DNA of 64,000 bases from Vibrio algivorus (lineage in GTDB: Bacteria; Pseudomonadota; Gammaproteobacteria; Enterobacterales; Vibrionaceae). The translations under genes were made by a program, and so were the position numbers. The stretch is taken from NCBI RefSeq assembly GCF_002218005.2, contig NZ_AP018678.1:868001-932000 (forward strand), given 5' to 3'. Shown in pieces: positions 59,863 to 64,000 of the stretch; position 1 is the stretch's first letter, and each line of letters opens with the position of its first letter. A model generated the notes under the pieces. The model searched no databases, had not been told where the DNA came from, and was given only the letters and a program-made list of their open reading frames with translations.

Positions 59863-59904
59863 TATACCCAAGTGAATTCTGCATCTTGAAGTTACTTGGG
59901 TATA
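59863..59904. repeat. Minimal TATACCCAAGT-family element between moaA and moaB
   Basis: TATACCCAAGTGAATTCTGC and CTTGAAGTTACTTGGGTATA are the two inverted ends nearly back to back (42 bp). It could form a hairpin in the moa message, and sits in the 78-bp gap between moaA and moaB. Confidence 0.8.
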
Positions 59905-59930
59905 TATTTTGATTTTTTGAGGTTATCAAC

Positions 59931-60443
59931 ATGGCACGTGTTGCTGCTGAGTTTAAGCCTGCACGAATTGCAGTCTTGACCGTATCGGATTCTCGAACCC
60001 CTAAAAATGACACATCGGGTGATTATTTTGTTGAGCAAATTCAGCAAGTAGGGCATCAATTGGCTGATCGTCAAATTATCGCGGATAACAAATATCAAAT
60101 TCGCGCCTTGGTTTCGGGGTGGATTGCCGATGATTCTATTCAGGCAGTCTTAATTAGCGGTGGCACGGGCTTTACCGCAAAAAACTATACAACGGAAGCA
60201 CTGCAACCTTTATTTGATAAGCAAGTAGAAGGTTTTGGTGAGATTTTTCGTATGCTGTCTTTTGAGGATATTGGCTCATCGAGCTTACAATCTCGTGCAA
60301 TCGCTGGAATGGCTAACCAAACAGTTATTTTTGCGATGCCAGGTTCGACGGGGGCATGTCGTCTAGGTTGGGAAAAGTTAATCAAGGAGCAGCTTGACGC
60401 ACGTCATCGCCCTTGTAATTTTATGCCTCATCTTTCCGCTTAA
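59931..60443 (+). CDS. moaB: Molybdenum cofactor biosynthesis protein B
   Basis: MogA/MoaB-fold protein thought to adenylylate molybdopterin or substitute for MogA. Seen: RIAVLTVSDSRTPKNDTSGD near residue 11, AVLISGGTGFTAKNYTTEAL (substrate loop GGTG) near residue 66, and FAMPGSTGACRLGWEKLI. 170 aa, E. coli MoaB 170. Second gene of the moa operon. Confidence 0.96.
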   Translation: MARVAAEFKPARIAVLTVSDSRTPKNDTSGDYFVEQIQQVGHQLADRQIIADNKYQIRALVSGWIADDSIQAVLISGGTGFTAKNYTTEALQPLFDKQVEGFGEIFRMLSFEDIGSSSLQSRAIAGMANQTVIFAMPGSTGACRLGWEKLIKEQLDARHRPCNFMPHLSA

Positions 60444-60468
60444 AAAATTCTAATAAGGAATGATATTT

Positions 60469-60945
60469 ATGTCTCAATTTACTCATATTAATGCCTCTGG
60501 CGAAGCTAATATGGTCGATGTGTCTGCTAAACAAGAAACAGTACGTGAAGCTCGTGCTGAAGCTTGGGTAACCATGTCGAAAGAAACACTCGATCTTATT
60601 GTGTCCGGTTCACACCATAAAGGTGATGTATTTGCTACTGCGCGTATTGCGGGCATTCAAGCGGCTAAAAAAACATGGGATTTAATTCCACTTTGCCATC
60701 CTTTACTACTTTCAAAAGTAGAAGTGCAATTAGAAGCTAAACCGGAAACCAATCAAGTTCGTATTGAATCTGTGTGTAAGCTAGCTGGAAAAACAGGCGT
60801 TGAGATGGAAGCGCTAACTGCGGCTTCTGTTGCAGCGTTAACTATCTACGATATGTGTAAAGCAGTACAAAAAGACATGGTGATTGGTCAAGTTCGTTTA
60901 CTTGAAAAAACCGGCGGTAAGTCTGGTCATTTCGTGGCTAATTAA
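60469..60945 (+). CDS. moaC: Cyclic pyranopterin monophosphate synthase MoaC
   Basis: Converts the MoaA product to cyclic pyranopterin monophosphate. Seen: INASGEANMVDVSAKQETVR, AARIAGIQAAKKTWDLIPLC with the LCHP motif (catalytic His region), and the invariant GKTGVEMEALTAASVAALTI. The ATG at 60469 has AAGGA eight bases upstream and gives 158 aa (E. coli 161). The in-frame ATG at 60460 is closer to AAGGA but adds only three residues. 25 bp after moaB. Confidence 0.96.
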   Translation: MSQFTHINASGEANMVDVSAKQETVREARAEAWVTMSKETLDLIVSGSHHKGDVFATARIAGIQAAKKTWDLIPLCHPLLLSKVEVQLEAKPETNQVRIESVCKLAGKTGVEMEALTAASVAALTIYDMCKAVQKDMVIGQVRLLEKTGGKSGHFVAN

Positions 60946-60966
60946 TAATCTTCGGAAGGTTGAACA

Positions 60967-61212
60967 ATGATTAAAGTTTTATTTTTTGCTCAAACTCGCG
61001 AGTTAGTTGGTGTTGATTCAGTGACAATCGAAGCAAACCAAATTACGGCAGAGATGTTACGTCAGCAGTTATGCGACAAAGGTGAGCAATGGGCGCAAGC
61101 GCTACAGTCTGGCAAATTGCTGGTGGCGGTCAACCAAGATATGGTGAAAATGGACACTATGCTTAAATCTGGTGATGAGGTTGCCTTTTTCCCACCAGTA
61201 ACAGGAGGCTAA
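60967..61212 (+). CDS. moaD: Molybdopterin synthase small subunit MoaD
   Basis: Ubiquitin-like sulfur carrier of 81 aa. Begins IKVLFFAQTRELVGVDS and ends in PPVTGG, the Gly-Gly tail that becomes a thiocarboxylate. GGAAGGTTG precedes the ATG. One base separates its stop from the moaE start, so the two synthase subunits are coupled. Confidence 0.96.
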   Translation: MIKVLFFAQTRELVGVDSVTIEANQITAEMLRQQLCDKGEQWAQALQSGKLLVAVNQDMVKMDTMLKSGDEVAFFPPVTGG

Positions 61213-61213
61213 T

Positions 61214-61684
61214 ATGTCTTCAGCGGGTATGGTTAAAGAAATGGTCAGCGTACAGTTTGAAGACTTTGATATCGGTATTGAATATCAGCAATTAGCACAA
61301 GGCTCTGATGCAGGTGCGGTGGTAACCTTTGTTGGTAAAGTTCGTGATATGAACCTTGGAGATTCCGTTACCGGGTTGAGTCTAGAGCATTACCCAGGGA
61401 TGACAGAGCGTTCTTTAATTCAGATTTGTGAGCAAGCAAAATCACGCTGGCCATTACTGAATATTAGAGTGATTCACCGTGTTGGTGATTTAGATTTGGG
61501 TGATCAAATTGTATTCGTTGGAGTTTCAAGTGCACATCGTAATGCGGCGTTTGAAGCCTGTGAATTTGTCATGGATTACTTAAAAACCCAAGCACCATTT
61601 TGGAAAAAAGAGCGCACCACAGAAGAAGTCCGTTGGGTAGAATCTCGTGATTCAGATGCCAAAGCGGCGGATCGCTGGAAATAA
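61214..61684 (+). CDS. moaE: Molybdopterin synthase catalytic subunit MoaE
   Basis: Inserts dithiolene sulfur from MoaD to form molybdopterin. Seen: DAGAVVTFVGKVRDMNLGDS, LEHYPGMTERSL, IRVIHRVGDLDLGDQIVFVG, and the catalytic Lys region FWKKERTTEEVRWVESRDSD. 156 aa, E. coli 150. GGAGG at the moaD end is the ribosome site. Last gene of moaABCDE; a strong terminator follows. Confidence 0.96.
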   Translation: MSSAGMVKEMVSVQFEDFDIGIEYQQLAQGSDAGAVVTFVGKVRDMNLGDSVTGLSLEHYPGMTERSLIQICEQAKSRWPLLNIRVIHRVGDLDLGDQIVFVGVSSAHRNAAFEACEFVMDYLKTQAPFWKKERTTEEVRWVESRDSDAKAADRWK

Positions 61685-61721
61685 TATCAATCACACTAGT
61701 ATAAATATCAGCACCGTAATG

Positions 61722-61757
61722 AAAAAAGGCCAATGATTTAAATCCATTGGCCTTTTT
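61722..61757. terminator. Bidirectional terminator between moaE and the chitinase gene
   Basis: AAAAAGGCCAATG and CATTGGCCTTTTT form a 13-bp stem with a nine-base loop, with U-runs on both strands. It lies 38 bp after moaE and 27 bp from the chitinase stop. Confidence 0.9.
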
Positions 61758-61783
61758 GCTGTTAATGATGATATAGATGAATC

Positions 61784-64000
61784 TTAGTTACAGCTTGCTG
61801 CGCCTAAGTTTTTCCACACACCCCATTCACCAGTTTGGCTTGGGTTTTCACCAGTTGTCCACCATTTGGCTTCATATAGAGTACCATCTAGTGTGACTTG
61901 ATCACCGCCAGTATAAACGGCTGAAGCATCCCATACATTGTCACATGTTGGATCAACGGTGCCTGACTTTTTCAGTACAACCACTGAGGCTGAAGCTTCG
62001 CTCGTCAATTCACCATCACTTACGGTTACTGTGAAGTTTAGTGTTGTATCTTGCTCATACTCACCTGCAACAAAGCTAATGCTTGAACCTGAACCTGTTA
62101 CGCCTGATGGTAGAGTCCAAGTGTAAGTAAGTGCATCGCCTTCCTCATCGGTTGAACCAGAAGCATCAATCGTTACTGTATCACCTGCATTAACTTGAGC
62201 AGGGGCGCTTAAGTTTGCAACTGGCGCAGTGTTTGTAGGCTCTAGGTCAACAGGGTTAACGGTAATGACAACATTATCGCTATCAGTAGCACCTTCATTA
62301 TCAGTGACAGTTAAAGAGAAGCCTAAAATTTGGACTTCGGTAACTTCACTAATATCAAAGCTAGCGGTTGCAGAGCTTGAGTTTTGCAGAGTAACGGATG
62401 GACCAGAAGTTTGCGTCCATTGGTATGATGCAATGCTGCCATTACGATCACTAGAAGCTGATCCATCAAGTTGTACCGTCGCAGGACCTACTACAGTTTG
62501 GTCTGCACCTGCACTTGCGGTCGGTGCATAGTTAGTTGGTTCACCCGCTAAACCTTCGTGCATGGCATTCAAAATATCGCCGTTATCAGCATCAATTTCC
62601 CAGGAGAATAAACCCGCTAAACCTAGGTTACGTGCATATTGGCCTTTCGCAATGACAGAGCGTTCATTATCGTATGTGACTAACTTACCATTAGAACGGT
62701 TCCAAACCCATGCGGCTTCAGCTTGTTCATCATAACCTGTTTCAAAGCCATTGATGCCTTCACCGTTTGGACCGATCATGGTGCTTTTCACACCTTTATA
62801 ATCAATAACACCTGCTTCCCAAACACCTTGCTCTTTCGTTCCGGTTAGCTTGCCGTTACCAGTCCCCGTCATTGGATCACCTGCAACGGTTAAGCTTTCA
62901 GGCATTACACCATCCCAACCACGGCCATACATAGCAGCACCTACAACCAGTTTATTCGCTGGAACACCTTGTTCTAGCAAAATTTTGATTGCGTTATCTG
63001 TCGTATAAGCAGGGCCTTTGTATGGTTCGCCTTCTGCATCAATACCTGTGCCATCACATTGACCTGGGCGCATAAAGCTACCACAGTAAAGTGCAGTTTG
63101 GTGTCCAGGAACATTATTCCAACCACCGTAGAAGTCATAAGTCATGGCAAAGATGTAATCCATATATTGAGCAGCGTCAGCATAATCGACATCTTCCAGT
63201 TTGTCGTAACCAACACCAATCGCTGAAGTCAGTTCATATTCTTTACCATTTTGAACTTCGAGCTCATCTAACATGGCACGTAATTCACGCATTAGCGCAA
63301 TATAAGCAGGACCATCGTTAACAGGATCACCTAGGTCAGTAGCTTGACCGCCGCCACCAGGGAATTCCCAGTCAATATCCACACCGTCAAAGAATTTCCA
63401 AGTGGTTAGGAACTCTTTAACTGATGCAACAAAAATGTCTCGCTTAGATTTGTCAGTGAATGAGAAAAATGGGTCAGAAAGCGTCCAACCACCGATAGAT
63501 GGGACAATTTTAAGATCAGGATTACGCTGCTTAAGCGCCATCATCATGCCGAAGTTACCTTTGATAGGCGTATCGTACTCATGACCTGCTTGTTTGAAGC
63601 TTTTTTGGTATGCAGCCCATGGGTCATGGATAACCACGTTGTAATCTGGCACGCCCTGACAAGCGGTTTGCAATGCATTAAAGCTGTTACCACCTACCGA
63701 TTTAAGCGATTCATTTGGTCCACAAATAGGAATAAAACCGTAAAGAATATGGGTTAGGTTATCGACAGGAATATTATCAACAGTGTAACCGCGGTCATAA
63801 ATACCCCATTCAACAAAGTAAGTACCGACAACGGTATTTGGATCGGTATTATAAGTTTTATTGTTAGGGTCTACATTCATGGTTAACGGTGCTAAGTGAG
63901 AACCGTCAGTATCAGCAATTGATAGCTCAACTGGCTGAGTTTTACTACAACCGGTTGCATCACACGCTTCAATTTCCATTTGATATACACCGCCTTGGGA
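61784..64000 (-). CDS. GH18 chitinase, modular, 5' end outside the window
   Basis: Secreted chitinase, partial: the reading frame stays open to the window edge (GGVYQ precedes the first visible Met), so the N-terminus is missing. Visible order: the end of a ChiA-type N-terminal beta domain (EIEACDATGC ... VADTDGSHLAPL-like), a GH18 catalytic barrel with FDGVDIDWEFPGGGG (DxxDxDxE, catalytic Glu), MTYDFYGGW and LFSWEIDADNG, two PKD/Ig-like modules (NYAPTASAGADQTV... and NTAPVANLSAPAQV...), and a C-terminal chitin-binding CBM5/12 (VWDASAVYTGGDQVTLDGTL ... WW.TGENPSQTGEWGVWKNL). Release of chitin oligomers is typical of vibrios. Over 738 residues are visible. Confidence 0.95.
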   Translation of the reverse strand, partial: SQGGVYQMEIEACDATGCSKTQPVELSIADTDGSHLAPLTMNVDPNNKTYNTDPNTVVGTYFVEWGIYDRGYTVDNIPVDNLTHILYGFIPICGPNESLKSVGGNSFNALQTACQGVPDYNVVIHDPWAAYQKSFKQAGHEYDTPIKGNFGMMMALKQRNPDLKIVPSIGGWTLSDPFFSFTDKSKRDIFVASVKEFLTTWKFFDGVDIDWEFPGGGGQATDLGDPVNDGPAYIALMRELRAMLDELEVQNGKEYELTSAIGVGYDKLEDVDYADAAQYMDYIFAMTYDFYGGWNNVPGHQTALYCGSFMRPGQCDGTGIDAEGEPYKGPAYTTDNAIKILLEQGVPANKLVVGAAMYGRGWDGVMPESLTVAGDPMTGTGNGKLTGTKEQGVWEAGVIDYKGVKSTMIGPNGEGINGFETGYDEQAEAAWVWNRSNGKLVTYDNERSVIAKGQYARNLGLAGLFSWEIDADNGDILNAMHEGLAGEPTNYAPTASAGADQTVVGPATVQLDGSASSDRNGSIASYQWTQTSGPSVTLQNSSSATASFDISEVTEVQILGFSLTVTDNEGATDSDNVVITVNPVDLEPTNTAPVANLSAPAQVNAGDTVTIDASGSTDEEGDALTYTWTLPSGVTGSGSSISFVAGEYEQDTTLNFTVTVSDGELTSEASASVVVLKKSGTVDPTCDNVWDASAVYTGGDQVTLDGTLYEAKWWTTGENPSQTGEWGVWKNLGAASCN

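Overview
This is a 64 kb stretch of gammaproteobacterial chromosome, almost certainly from a Vibrionaceae species. The protein sequences and many local gene orders (dnaX-ybaB-recR, gapA-yeaD, msrB-yeaC, sppA-ansA, yejK/yejL-yejM, ychE/adhE, sodB/grxD, rsxABCDGE-nth, ybhK/moaABCDE) match that clade. So do the short dispersed repeats with TATACCCAAGTNACTTCAAGATGC ends, a GH18 chitinase, and an RsxC with a long repetitive Ala/Lys-rich tail. The assignment rests on recognition, not on a database search.

Layout. 0-3.3 kb: clamp loader (dnaX with an intact A-AAA-AAG frameshift site), ybaB, recR. 3.3-7.5 kb: two Cys-cluster proteins, a Fur-box-preceded ChaN lipoprotein, endonuclease I, rlmA, and two MITE-like elements. 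7.6-20 kb: yeaD, gapA, msrB, yeaC, ansA, sppA, fadH (with a FadR-like operator), ydjA, topB, ybiB. 20-25 kb: a membrane diguanylate cyclase, an MFS exporter divergent from a LysR regulator, and a DUF1499 membrane protein. 25.4-31.8 kb: an AT-rich island bounded by a duplicated tRNA-Ser 3' end. It holds a degenerate integrase and a tightly overlapped four-gene operon: adenine-type DNA methyltransferase, PRTase-CE-like protein, ORC/CDC6-like ATPase, and an unrecognised Rossmann/CARF-like protein. 31.7-38 kb: tRNA-Ser, yejM, yejL, yejK, asd, a voltage-gated-type ion channel with a zinc ribbon, ychE. 38-46.8 kb: adhE with an FNR-like box, an SDR homologue lacking the catalytic Tyr/Lys, sodB, grxD, a DsbA-family protein, an NhaC-type antiporter preceded by a 15-bp tandem repeat, rnt. 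47-54.5 kb: gloA, nth and the complete rsx/rnf operon. 54.6-64 kb: tRNA-Asn, uvrB, ybhK, a probable Moco riboswitch, moaABCDE, and a modular chitinase that runs off the window end.

The most interesting unit is the tRNA-Ser island. Four co-oriented genes overlap or abut within 14 bp and so are probably one system. Together they offer DNA modification, a PRPP-fold protein, a P-loop ATPase and a possible ligand sensor, with no recognisable nuclease. This looks like a poorly characterised anti-phage or conflict system. The assignment is inference from domains and context. Also worth checking are the dnaX frameshift signal, the Moco and FadR leader elements, a 32-bp duplication across the yeaD stop codon, the exact 162-bp tandem repeats in rsxC, and at least four families of small inverted-repeat elements.
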